DNA of 64,000 bases from Hungatella hathewayi (lineage in GTDB: Bacteria > Bacillota > Clostridia > Lachnospirales > Lachnospiraceae), in contig CP102274.1 in NCBI GenBank assembly GCA_025149285.1, forward strand, positions 1,069,501 to 1,133,500, written 5' to 3'. Positions 53,518-61,685 of this stretch are shown one piece after another. The notes below the pieces were generated by a model. That model saw only the letters and a program-made list of their open reading frames with translations. It was not told where the DNA came from and ran no database searches. How positions within the stretch are numbered: position 1 is the stretch's first letter; every line of letters begins with the position of its first letter. The position numbers were made by a program, and so were the translations under genes.

Positions 53518-54975
53518 TCAGCGGAAGCTGCTGTCCGGGACCAGAATGTTTTCGGCCCCCGGAACGTTGAAATGCAGTAAATAATCAACGGTACAGCGAA
53601 GTTCAAAGAGGATGAGTGCCTCCAGAGTGACAGAGAATCGGAGAAAATTCAGGTGTTCCAGAGAGTCGATGAAAGTATCATAATACGGATCGTAAATGGC
53701 ATGAATCGTATCCGCACTTCCTTTCATGCCGTGGAATGCGTGAGCCCAAAAGATCTGCCGCAGCAGCTCGGTATAAACGGTCCGAATGGTCTGATACGGA
53801 GCATGATTCCCGATTAGGCCAAGGAGAAAATAGGATAAAGTCTCGCCGCGCCGCCGCTGCCTGTGTGCCTTTAAGTCACGGCAAAGCTGTTCTACAAACG
53901 TCGTGTTTAGAGAAGAAAGCGTGAGCTGGGACACTGCCTGGCAGGACAGAGCCAGGATCTGCAGGCTTTCAGCCATATCCATAAGCCTCCTTTGAAGAAC
54001 GGGTCTGGTAAAATCACTGTTTTCTGCAGTTTTATCAAATGGCAGGACGCGTGTCCCTATGTATTTCGCAGACTTTATCGCCCCGATGCTGTCCAGAAGC
54101 AAAAGCGCCCTTCGCACGGTACTGACGGAAACACCTTTTTGCCGGGCAAGTTCCTCCTGGGAGGGAAGCAGGCTTCCGACAGGATACTGTCCGAGGCTGA
54201 TCGAGGTGAGGAGCTCCATGGCAAGAGAATAACACAGCTGCCGGCTCTTTTTGTAGGAACTCCAGACAAAGGGCGTTTCAGCTTCCGGAGGAGGCGTGGT
54301 GATTCTGTCCTCATAAAAACGGATAAGGGCCGATGGCAGCTTTTCTATTGATCCTGCCACGGCGGCACGCAGCGCGGACCAGTCTTTTTCACGGCAGAAT
54401 ACGAGAACTGCCGACAGATAATCGGCATCACGGTCAAAGTAACGAAGATTGTCCCTGAGGCTGAAAAAGGGGTTGTGCAAAAACATAAAGGACTGCCAGA
54501 CGAGACGCATCAGGATATGATTCCCCAATGCCCGGTATTTTAGATTGAGGTGTTCCAGAATCGCATAAGGAGATGCCGCGTCTTCTTTGGAAAAAAGCAG
54601 TTCCATTGTCTGTAAATCTTCCGGAGCAGCATATTTTAGTCCCGTCCACTGGGCAGTGCCGAACAGAGGCTGCAGGGATTTACCCAGATCGATCATGGCA
54701 TGTTTGCGTGCTGAAAAGAAGGTCTGGATAAACTGTTCCGTCTCCCTGCTGTCATACTTTACTTTTACTGTGGCACCTGCATTTTTTATCAGAGTGATGT
54801 ATCCTCTGGTCTTGAGCTTTAAGTATGCGGCGCGGGCCGTATCGACTGATACACAGAGTCGTGTACTGGTTTCCTCTATGGCAGGGAGCTTCTCACCGTA
54901 ACGATAGAAGCCGAATTGTATCTGGGTGAGTAAGACGCTGTAAACCACCTGGCGCAGTTCTGTACTGTTGTCCAA
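53518..54975 (-). CDS. Regulator with two GntR-type winged helices in one chain, copy 1
   Basis: A 485-residue protein with an N-terminal GntR-like winged helix (about 10-72, GEKLPAIEETSTRLCVSVDT) and a second one in mid-chain (about 250-312, GSLLPSQEELARQKGVSVST). Each is followed by a helix-rich segment of about 180 residues. It has no membrane helix and no known ligand or aminotransferase domain. The paralogue at 60213-61643 has the same layout, including the FVW...R(Q/Y)(L/C)C(Y/D) joint before the second helix. Start: TTG at 54975, eight bases after GGAGG; it aligns with the paralogue's ATG. It is divergent from a hybrid kinase, and each regulator copy adjoins such a kinase. Confidence 0.82.
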   Translation of the reverse strand: MDNSTELRQVVYSVLLTQIQFGFYRYGEKLPAIEETSTRLCVSVDTARAAYLKLKTRGYITLIKNAGATVKVKYDSRETEQFIQTFFSARKHAMIDLGKSLQPLFGTAQWTGLKYAAPEDLQTMELLFSKEDAASPYAILEHLNLKYRALGNHILMRLVWQSFMFLHNPFFSLRDNLRYFDRDADYLSAVLVFCREKDWSALRAAVAGSIEKLPSALIRFYEDRITTPPPEAETPFVWSSYKKSRQLCYSLAMELLTSISLGQYPVGSLLPSQEELARQKGVSVSTVRRALLLLDSIGAIKSAKYIGTRVLPFDKTAENSDFTRPVLQRRLMDMAESLQILALSCQAVSQLTLSSLNTTFVEQLCRDLKAHRQRRRGETLSYFLLGLIGNHAPYQTIRTVYTELLRQIFWAHAFHGMKGSADTIHAIYDPYYDTFIDSLEHLNFLRFSVTLEALILFELRCTVDYLLHFNVPGAENILVPDSSFR

Positions 54976-55004
54976 AACGGATTCCTCCAATTCTAACAGG
55001 TAAT

Positions 55005-55051
55005 GTATCATATGAAAGTTATAGTATACCACTTTTTTTCTGCATTTTCCA
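55005..55051 (-). promoter_or_regulatory. Promoter of tandem-wHTH gene 1 with inverted repeat
   Basis: Leftward TGGAAA (55051-55046), 17 bases, TATACT (55028-55023). An imperfect inverted repeat GTATCATAT (55005-55013) / ATAGTATAC (55021-55029) overlaps the -10 and may be an autoregulatory operator. Confidence 0.5.
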
Positions 55052-55099
55052 TATTGGAAATCCGGTCAGATTCTTACAGCCGCAGTTCACAGCCAACAG

Positions 55100-55128
55100 T
55101 TGCTATTTTCACTGTTATTTGCTATACT
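55100..55128 (+). promoter_or_regulatory. Promoter of hybrid kinase 1
   Basis: TTGCTA (55100-55105), 17 bases, extended -10 TGCTATACT (hexamer 55123-55128). TTGCTAT occurs twice, at 55100 and 55119. The remaining 125 bases before the ATG hold no gene. Confidence 0.6.
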
Positions 55129-55256
55129 CTTAACTATAAATATGTATGTGAACAATATGGGTAAAAGAGATAAAAACAACGTGAAAATAAAATAAAATTG
55201 GGCGGCAGACATCCAGGCATGGTGAGCGCGGCCGGAAAAGCGAGGAGTTAAGATAC

Positions 55257-57884
55257 ATGCAGAAAGCTGTGAATAAAAAGGATAGCTCTGTGGGCCGGAG
55301 CCAGCAGATGAGCATTGTCAGTACGGCGGTTCTCATCTTATTGATGTTTTGCTATCTCGTTATGACCATCCGGAATTCTGCCAGTCTGGCTGCACAGACG
55401 GAGATCATATCGACCCACCCGTTTGAGGTGGTGATTTCAGCCGGCGACGTGAAGCTCTATGTATCGGAGATGAGTCTGCGGACCGGGCGGCTGGAGCGCC
55501 ACCATAACCGTGAGGATGTGGAGATTGCCGCCGATATGCTGGAGAAGCTTGCTTTTTCCCTGGAGAAGCCCATCTTACGCCTCGAGGAATTGTATCTGGG
55601 TGATGCGGAAGATGTGCAGGAGCTCAAAGAGACTCTGACCAGCCTGCAGACGGAACAGGCTGCGTACTTAACGTATTGCGGACAGGCCGCAATCACGGAG
55701 GAAAATATAGAAGCCTACGCACAGGAGCATCTGCAGCCTCTCTATGAGGAAGCGCTTCACCAGACGGAAGCAATTATAGCGACAGCTCAGGCGAAAAAGG
55801 TGGGGTACGGAGAAACTGCGGAATCGTTAAGGCTTACCACTCTGATCGGTTCTGTCGTACTGATGACGCTGATGGTCTTTGTGCTTCTGATCTCCCAGTA
55901 TGTTCTTCACCGTCAGCGGAAAGAACTGACATACCGCAGCAAACTGTTTGATAATCTGTCACTGAGCATTGATGATGCATTCATTATTCGGGATGCGGGC
56001 ACGGGAGCCATCAATTACCGTGGCCTTAACGTGGAACGGATACTGGGAATCCCGGTGGACTATGTGGAAAGTCTGTATCAGGGCATGCCGGAGGAGGATG
56101 CACAGGCGCTCCGGGAAGGAGTCAGCGATCCTCAGTTTGCTTCCCCGTTTGAAAGAATGGTGGAGTATACAAAGCCCAACCGGGAAAAATGCTGGATGCT
56201 GATTCGCATTTACCGAGTGGAAGATTTGAAGACGCCGCAGCTCATCACCGTATTTTCCGACCGCACCGAAGAGGTCCGGTCACGCCAGATTCTGCAGGAG
56301 GCGATGACAAATGCGGAACAGGCCAACATGGCAAAGAGTGAGTTTTTATCCAGAATGAGCCATGAGATCCGCACGCCGTTAAATGCCATCATAGGAATGA
56401 CCACCATAGCGGCGGCAGTTGTCAGAGATCCTGCCAGAGTGGAGGACTGTCTCTCGAAAATCACCTTCTCTTCCAGGCATTTGCTGATGCTGATCAATGA
56501 CGTGCTGGATATGTCAAAAATAGAGAGCAGAAGCATGATACTGCAACAGGAGCCCTTTGACATGTTTGAGATTATCAACGGGTTTGTATCTACCGTTTAC
56601 GCTCAGACAAAAGCAAAAGGAATCGAGTTTCAGGAAACTATGGAGGGATTTGGTGAGGATGCCATCTTTATCGGTGATTCCCTGCGGCTCAACCAGATCC
56701 TCTTTAACCTCAGCTCTAACGCAGTAAAGTTTACGCCTCCCGGAGGAAAAATCCGGTTGGAAGTTTCCCGATACAGGGGGAGAAATACAGCCGATATGAT
56801 CCGCTTTACTCTGTCTGATACCGGCATCGGCATGACGAAGGAGGCCGTTGAGCGTGTTTTTCAGCCGTTTGAACAGGCCGATGCCTCGATTGCAAAGCTG
56901 TATGGCGGCACGGGGCTTGGCATGTCAATCACCCGGAATCTGATTACCCTGATGGGCGGTTGTATCCGGGTAGACAGCGAACCGGGGGTGGGAACTGCCT
57001 GTATTGTTGAACTGCCGTTTCTGAAAGGGGAGGAGAGCGGCATACAGGAGCCTGACTTTGAACCGTACGGACTGCAGGCGCTGATCGTGGATGACGAGCA
57101 GACGGTATGTGAACAGACAGCTATTCTTCTGGAAAAAATAAAGATTCATGCGGAATGGCATTTATCTGGTGCAGAGGCAGTGGAACAGGTGAAAGAAATG
57201 TACCGTGAGGGCCGGAATATTGACCTGTGTCTGATTGACTGGAAAATGCCGGATATGGATGGGGTTGAGGTGACCCGGCGAATACGCCGGGAGGTGGGGG
57301 ACGATATTCCCATCGTGATGATTTCAGCGTATGATATTTCGGAAGTGGAGGAAGAGGCGCGGGCAGCAGGCGTGAACGGTTTTCTTCCCAAGCCGCTTTA
57401 CCGGTCTTCCGTCTATGCAGCGATCAAGGATGCACTGGAGAAGAAAGGACAGCCCTCCGAAGCCGTGGAACAAAAACACACCGACATGCCTTTGACGGGT
57501 ATGCGTCTGTTGATGGCGGAGGACAATGCGCTTAACCAGGAGATCGCAGCCACACTGCTGCACATGAATGGGGCAGAGGTAGACTGTGTGGAAGATGGAC
57601 AGCAGGTCCTGGATACGTTCCTTGCCTCCGGGCCAGGGGATTACGATGCCATTCTGATGGATGTACAGATGCCGGTCATGGATGGCCATGAGGCTGCGAG
57701 GCGCATTCGCAAGTCCAATCACCCGACGGCTCTCACGATCCCCATTATTGCCACTACAGCAAATGCTTTCAGCGATGATATCGCTGCTGCGCTGGCTGCC
57801 GGGATGAATGCACATATCAGTAAGCCGCTGGATATTGTTCAGCTTTGTAAAACGCTTACGGGCTGTATCCATAAAAACGCTTAA
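55257..57884 (+). CDS. Hybrid sensor histidine kinase with two receiver domains (HK-REC-REC), copy 1
   Basis: An 875-residue membrane kinase: helix at about 19-39, mostly helical extracellular sensor (about 40-195), helix (about 198-218), PAS (about 225-340), HisKA with phospho-His in SRMSHEIRTPLN, ATPase with NLSSNAVKF, DTGIGM and GGTGLGMSI, then two receivers with phospho-Asp in LIDWKMPDMDG (about 660) and LMDVQMPVMDG (about 800). There is no Hpt or DNA-binding output, so the phosphate must pass to another protein. The divergent tandem-wHTH regulator is the obvious candidate partner, as a kinase of the same layout adjoins the second copy. ATG follows GCGAGGAG. Confidence 0.92.
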   Translation: MQKAVNKKDSSVGRSQQMSIVSTAVLILLMFCYLVMTIRNSASLAAQTEIISTHPFEVVISAGDVKLYVSEMSLRTGRLERHHNREDVEIAADMLEKLAFSLEKPILRLEELYLGDAEDVQELKETLTSLQTEQAAYLTYCGQAAITEENIEAYAQEHLQPLYEEALHQTEAIIATAQAKKVGYGETAESLRLTTLIGSVVLMTLMVFVLLISQYVLHRQRKELTYRSKLFDNLSLSIDDAFIIRDAGTGAINYRGLNVERILGIPVDYVESLYQGMPEEDAQALREGVSDPQFASPFERMVEYTKPNREKCWMLIRIYRVEDLKTPQLITVFSDRTEEVRSRQILQEAMTNAEQANMAKSEFLSRMSHEIRTPLNAIIGMTTIAAAVVRDPARVEDCLSKITFSSRHLLMLINDVLDMSKIESRSMILQQEPFDMFEIINGFVSTVYAQTKAKGIEFQETMEGFGEDAIFIGDSLRLNQILFNLSSNAVKFTPPGGKIRLEVSRYRGRNTADMIRFTLSDTGIGMTKEAVERVFQPFEQADASIAKLYGGTGLGMSITRNLITLMGGCIRVDSEPGVGTACIVELPFLKGEESGIQEPDFEPYGLQALIVDDEQTVCEQTAILLEKIKIHAEWHLSGAEAVEQVKEMYREGRNIDLCLIDWKMPDMDGVEVTRRIRREVGDDIPIVMISAYDISEVEEEARAAGVNGFLPKPLYRSSVYAAIKDALEKKGQPSEAVEQKHTDMPLTGMRLLMAEDNALNQEIAATLLHMNGAEVDCVEDGQQVLDTFLASGPGDYDAILMDVQMPVMDGHEAARRIRKSNHPTALTIPIIATTANAFSDDIAAALAAGMNAHISKPLDIVQLCKTLTGCIHKNA

Positions 57885-57910
57885 TGTTCATAACTCTTTC
57901 AAAATAAAGA

Positions 57911-57945
57911 TTCTAACCGTACTTTAACCTTGACTCCTGTATAAT
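57911..57945 (+). promoter_or_regulatory. Promoter with 11-bp direct repeats (OmpR-type site) before the small secreted protein
   Basis: TTCTAACC (57911-57918) and CTTTAACC (57922-57929) are exactly 11 bases apart and occupy the -35 position of a TATAAT at 57940-57945. OmpR/PhoB proteins bind direct repeats with this spacing, and an OmpR-type regulator gene lies just downstream. Confidence 0.6.
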
Positions 57946-58001
57946 AAGCGTGTGATCACATAACACGGCAGAAATAAAATAATCAATCACAGGAGGCAAT
58001 T

Positions 58002-58307
58002 ATGATGTTAAAACACAAAACAGCAGCCGGTCTGGCTGCGGCAGCCATGATAACCACGTCGCTGGCGTTTACCGCATCTGCGGAGGGAAAAGACGTACAG
58101 GCGGATACCAGTAAATCCATCGTACTCGATTCTGCAGTGATAAGCAGTGTGGAGGTACAGCCGGGATTTACGCCTGAGCTCATGACGGATGAAGACGGAA
58201 AAACGTATTTTATCGCGGAGGACGGCTCCAGAGTGTATATCAGCTGGACGGAAGATGGAGTTAACAGTGACGGCAGTATTCTGTTCAGTGTCGTTGCAGC
58301 TGACTGA
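58002..58307 (+). CDS. Small secreted protein next to a two-component system, function unknown
   Basis: A 101-residue protein with a clear signal peptide (hydrophobic about 9-25, likely cut after TASA at about 27). The mature part of about 74 residues is acidic, with GKTYFIAEDGSRVYISWTED suggesting a small beta fold, and has no cysteine. I know no family for it. The ATG follows AGGAGG. It starts after a promoter with OmpR-type direct repeats and is followed 50 bases later by the regulator and kinase genes, so it may be a target, a ligand or a modulator of that system. Confidence 0.8.
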   Translation: MMLKHKTAAGLAAAAMITTSLAFTASAEGKDVQADTSKSIVLDSAVISSVEVQPGFTPELMTDEDGKTYFIAEDGSRVYISWTEDGVNSDGSILFSVVAAD

Positions 58308-58357
58308 CCGGGTTTACATTTGGATGTTTGAAAAAGAATGAGAGGATTGGAATTACC

Positions 58358-59041
58358 ATGAGACTTTTGATTGTGGAAGATGAGGAAGATATGCGGGAAG
58401 CGCTGTGCTATGGCCTGCGTAAGCGCGGGTATGCAGTGGATGCTGCGGGTGACGGCGCAGATGCGGTTGAACAGTGCGGGATCAATGAGTATGATCTGGT
58501 AGTGCTCGACTTAAATCTCCCTGGTCTGGACGGCATGGAAGTGCTGAAGCATATTCGGTCCATGGAGAAACCGGCGAAGGTGCTGATTCTTTCGGCCCGC
58601 TCAGAACTCACAGACAAGATCAGGGGACTGGACAGCGGAGCCAGCGACTATCTCACCAAACCGTTTCATTTTGAAGAATTAGAGGCACGCATCCGTATGC
58701 TGCTGAGAAGATCCTTTATCCAGACAGAGGCCGCCCTGACGAGGGGAGGTCTCTGTCTGGATTCCAATTTAAAGACGGCATCTTTTCAGGGAAGGCCGCT
58801 GGAATTCTCCATGAGGGAGTTTTCGATTCTGGAATATTTAATGATCCATATGGGCAGACCGGTCAGCGCCGAGGAACTGCTGGAGCACGTGTGGGACAGT
58901 GAGGCAGATCCCTTCTCCAATCAGGTGAAGGTCTATATCAGCGTCATACGGCGCAAGCTGCAGGCGGTTACGGATGAGGAGATCATCCGGAGTATCCGCG
59001 GAGCCGGCTATCTGATCGATAAGGAGGAAGAGGAATGCTGA
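58358..59041 (+). CDS. OmpR/PhoB-family response regulator
   Basis: A 227-residue regulator: receiver domain (about 1-115, acidic pocket VEDEED, phospho-Asp 51 in VVLDLNLPGLDG, Lys in YLTKPF) and winged-helix output domain (about 128-222, ending in RSIRGAGYLID). The MRLLIVEDE start at 58358 is standard; a TTG at 58328 is possible but adds no domain. It overlaps the kinase gene by seven bases. It probably binds the 11-base repeats before the upstream small gene, and so would control its own operon. Confidence 0.95.
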   Translation: MRLLIVEDEEDMREALCYGLRKRGYAVDAAGDGADAVEQCGINEYDLVVLDLNLPGLDGMEVLKHIRSMEKPAKVLILSARSELTDKIRGLDSGASDYLTKPFHFEELEARIRMLLRRSFIQTEAALTRGGLCLDSNLKTASFQGRPLEFSMREFSILEYLMIHMGRPVSAEELLEHVWDSEADPFSNQVKVYISVIRRKLQAVTDEEIIRSIRGAGYLIDKEEEEC

Positions 59042-60192
59042 AAAACATATCACTCCGCATGCGTCTGACTCTGTTGTCGGCTCTGGTAATGGCCAGTGTG
59101 GCGGTGATTCTGACCGCCATGTTTCTCTTTGGGGCGGACCGTATTTTTGTCCGTGATTTAGGGCAGCAGATGACATTTCAGACACAGGATATTATTGTCA
59201 CCAGCGTTAAGGCGGAAACTGCCCTGGACGACGATTCAAATATACAGTCAATTACCATATCTTTAAAAAAGGCTGGCACCCAGTTTAATCTTTGGGGGCT
59301 GGCGGCTCTTTTTCTGGTTCTCCTTCTGGGAACCGGGGCGACATGGCTGATGGCAGGCCATGTACTGAAGCCGCTGGAAGAACTGTCCTCCACCATTGAA
59401 GAGATTGGCGGCAGCGATTTATCGAGCCGTGTGGAGATAAAGGGCAGACAGGATGAGATCGGACGGCTCGCCCGGTCTTTTAATCATATGATGGACAAAG
59501 TCAGCGCCTCGTTTGAACGGCAGAAACGTTTTTCCGCCAGCGCTGCCCATGAACTGAAGACGCCGCTTGCCACAATTCTCGTGAATCTGGAGGTGCTGGA
59601 ACTGGATGGAAAGACATCTCCGGCCCGAATGGAAAAGGTGCTGTCCATTGTCAAGGCAAATACGGAGCGGATGATCCGCCTGGTCGAGAATCTGATGCGG
59701 CTGACTTCAGAGGAGGCTCACGAGATGGATGAGGAAGTGCCGTTAAGTGAAGTGTTTGCCATGACATTGGATGAGCTTTCACCGATGATTCAGAAGAAGA
59801 ATCTGACTGTCACCATAAAGAACACGCCGGATATCAGCCTGACAGGCAGCCGCATCATGCTTTACCGCGTCATGAGTAATCTGCTGGAAAATGCGGCGAA
59901 ATACAACCGGGAGCATGGATCTGTCACGGTTGTCACAGGCAGGGACGGCGATGCTGTGGCGGTGGAGATTACAGACACGGGGATTGGAATCCCGGAAGAA
60001 GAGCTTTCCCATATTTTCGAGCCGTTTTACAGAGTGGACCAGTCGCGGTCCCGCGCCGTGGGAGGCGCAGGTCTGGGACTGTCGCTTGTTAAGGATATTG
60101 TGGAGAAGCATGGAGGAGAGATTACGGTGAAGAGCGTAATCGGCGAAGGAACGACATTTATGCTGCGATTTCCCGGGAGGGAGCGGTCCTGA
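59035..60192 (+). CDS. Sensor histidine kinase (partner of the OmpR-type regulator)
   Basis: A 385-residue kinase: helix at about 10-32, a short extracellular loop of about 45 residues, helix at about 84-106, HAMP (about 107-160), HisKA with phospho-His in SAAHELKTPLAT (about 175) and ATPase with NLLENAAKYN, DTGIGIPEEE and GGAGLGLSL. The very short outer loop suggests it senses the membrane or another membrane or secreted protein, possibly the small protein two genes upstream (inference). Its ATG overlaps the regulator stop (ATGCTGA). It is convergent with the second tandem-wHTH gene, 20 bases away, with no clear terminator. Confidence 0.94.
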   Translation: MLKNISLRMRLTLLSALVMASVAVILTAMFLFGADRIFVRDLGQQMTFQTQDIIVTSVKAETALDDDSNIQSITISLKKAGTQFNLWGLAALFLVLLLGTGATWLMAGHVLKPLEELSSTIEEIGGSDLSSRVEIKGRQDEIGRLARSFNHMMDKVSASFERQKRFSASAAHELKTPLATILVNLEVLELDGKTSPARMEKVLSIVKANTERMIRLVENLMRLTSEEAHEMDEEVPLSEVFAMTLDELSPMIQKKNLTVTIKNTPDISLTGSRIMLYRVMSNLLENAAKYNREHGSVTVVTGRDGDAVAVEITDTGIGIPEEELSHIFEPFYRVDQSRSRAVGGAGLGLSLVKDIVEKHGGEITVKSVIGEGTTFMLRFPGRERS

Positions 60193-60212
60193 TTTGCCGC
60201 AGCGGAATCAAT

Positions 60213-61643
60213 CTAAATACCGGCTACCTCGGCGGCGCCATGAACTCCAATATCGATAAGGGCCAGCCGGGTGTCAGTGAAAATCATTTGAAACAGCTGC
60301 CGGTATGCGCCTGCCAGCCGTACTCCGTCTTTTTTACTGCAGCTTTCCTGAAGCTCTGCGGATACGAAAGACCAGCCCGGAACCTTCTCGGCCCCCGTCT
60401 CCTCCAGCCGCAGAATACTGCCCTTTAAAAGAAGTAGCGTGAGTTTGCTGTAGATATCGCGGACGGCAGCGAGCGGGCAGTAATGGACAACCGCCTGCAT
60501 CCCGGCGCTGATGACGGCCACCATGGAGCTTTTTTCTTCCGGAATGGCGGCGGCACCGGCTATGGCCGCCAGTGCTTCCTCTGGAATCCATGGAAAGGTG
60601 TAAAGAAAGACCGGCTTCCCTGTAACCGCCAGCAGCTGAAGCGCTTCCAGGAAGGCTTTTAAATTGCCGTCCAGCATCAGTTCCTTTAAGCGATAAGGGA
60701 TCGAGGCATCTCCGGGGCCAATGACTCTGGTTCCTACGCCATTGATGGTCTGAACCACACCCAGAGTGTTCAGGAGGCCGATGGTCCGGCGGATCGTAAT
60801 CTCGGAAACGTGATACGTATCTGCCAGAACCGGCCCTCCGGGAAGAAGTGTTCCCAGGGGATAAATCCCCTGATTAATCTTACATATCATATCGATAGCT
60901 ACGATATCACAGTAGCGGGTGCGGCCTTTGTTCGGTTCCCAGACGAAGGCCTCCGGTTCGATATCCGGCGGAAGTTCCAGTTTGGCCAGATACTCTTCAA
61001 TCGGTTTCCGGAACGTCTCAGACAGATGCTCCAGACGATGCCCGATGGACTCGGCAGACTCTTTTGTGAAATCTTCGAAGCAGCTGGTATATTCCAGAGC
61101 GGCAGCATGCAAAAATGCTTCCGCTTCTTTTTTTCCCAGTTTCAAACAGAGGATATCGAGGAGAGCGCTTTCAGCGAAGGAACTGATATCGTAGTAAAGG
61201 CTCAGCGCAGTCTGACTGCCCAGCGAATGGAGCGAACGCTCGAACTGCTGATACAGGCTGCGGCCGGGAAGGGCCTGCTCCTTTTTTAAAGCGAGTGATT
61301 CCCGGCAGTGAAGCAGGCTCTGTAAGCATATGGCCGGTGACAGAATATGGAGACTCTTTAAGAGGTCTGACAGCGCCGCGGCCCGCCGCTTAAAAACGTC
61401 GCTCTCCAGGTAGTTCTCGTATGGTTTTCCAAGAATAATTGTGTTTTTACCGCGGTTAAGCTGAATCAGGCCGTCGCGTTCCAGCATTTTGAGCGCGCGC
61501 TGGGCAGGACAGTAGGAGACCCGGTACCGTTCGGCGATTTCCTCCGCGGAGGGAAAACGTTCGCCGTCATCGAAAAATCCAAGTTGTATTTTGCCTGCCA
61601 GACTGCGATAGATCGTTTGTTCCTTACTGTTGGTATTTGACAT
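60213..61643 (-). CDS. Regulator with two GntR-type winged helices in one chain, copy 2
   Basis: A 476-residue paralogue of the gene at 53518-54975. The first winged helix is at about 10-72 (GERFPSAEEIAERYRVSY) and the second at about 245-310 (GTLLPGGPVLADTYHVSEIT), each followed by a helical segment. The identity is modest, so the duplication is old. It lies 42 bases downstream of a hybrid kinase in the same direction, so the two are co-transcribed. Ordinary GntR proteins have one winged helix and work as dimers; two in one chain could bind DNA as a monomer or bridge two sites (inference). The ATG follows AAGGAAGG. Confidence 0.85.
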   Translation of the reverse strand: MSNTNSKEQTIYRSLAGKIQLGFFDDGERFPSAEEIAERYRVSYCPAQRALKMLERDGLIQLNRGKNTIILGKPYENYLESDVFKRRAAALSDLLKSLHILSPAICLQSLLHCRESLALKKEQALPGRSLYQQFERSLHSLGSQTALSLYYDISSFAESALLDILCLKLGKKEAEAFLHAAALEYTSCFEDFTKESAESIGHRLEHLSETFRKPIEEYLAKLELPPDIEPEAFVWEPNKGRTRYCDIVAIDMICKINQGIYPLGTLLPGGPVLADTYHVSEITIRRTIGLLNTLGVVQTINGVGTRVIGPGDASIPYRLKELMLDGNLKAFLEALQLLAVTGKPVFLYTFPWIPEEALAAIAGAAAIPEEKSSMVAVISAGMQAVVHYCPLAAVRDIYSKLTLLLLKGSILRLEETGAEKVPGWSFVSAELQESCSKKDGVRLAGAYRQLFQMIFTDTRLALIDIGVHGAAEVAGI

Positions 61644-61685
61644 GGTATCCTTCCTTTTTAATGTAAATTCATGGGACAGCGTCCG

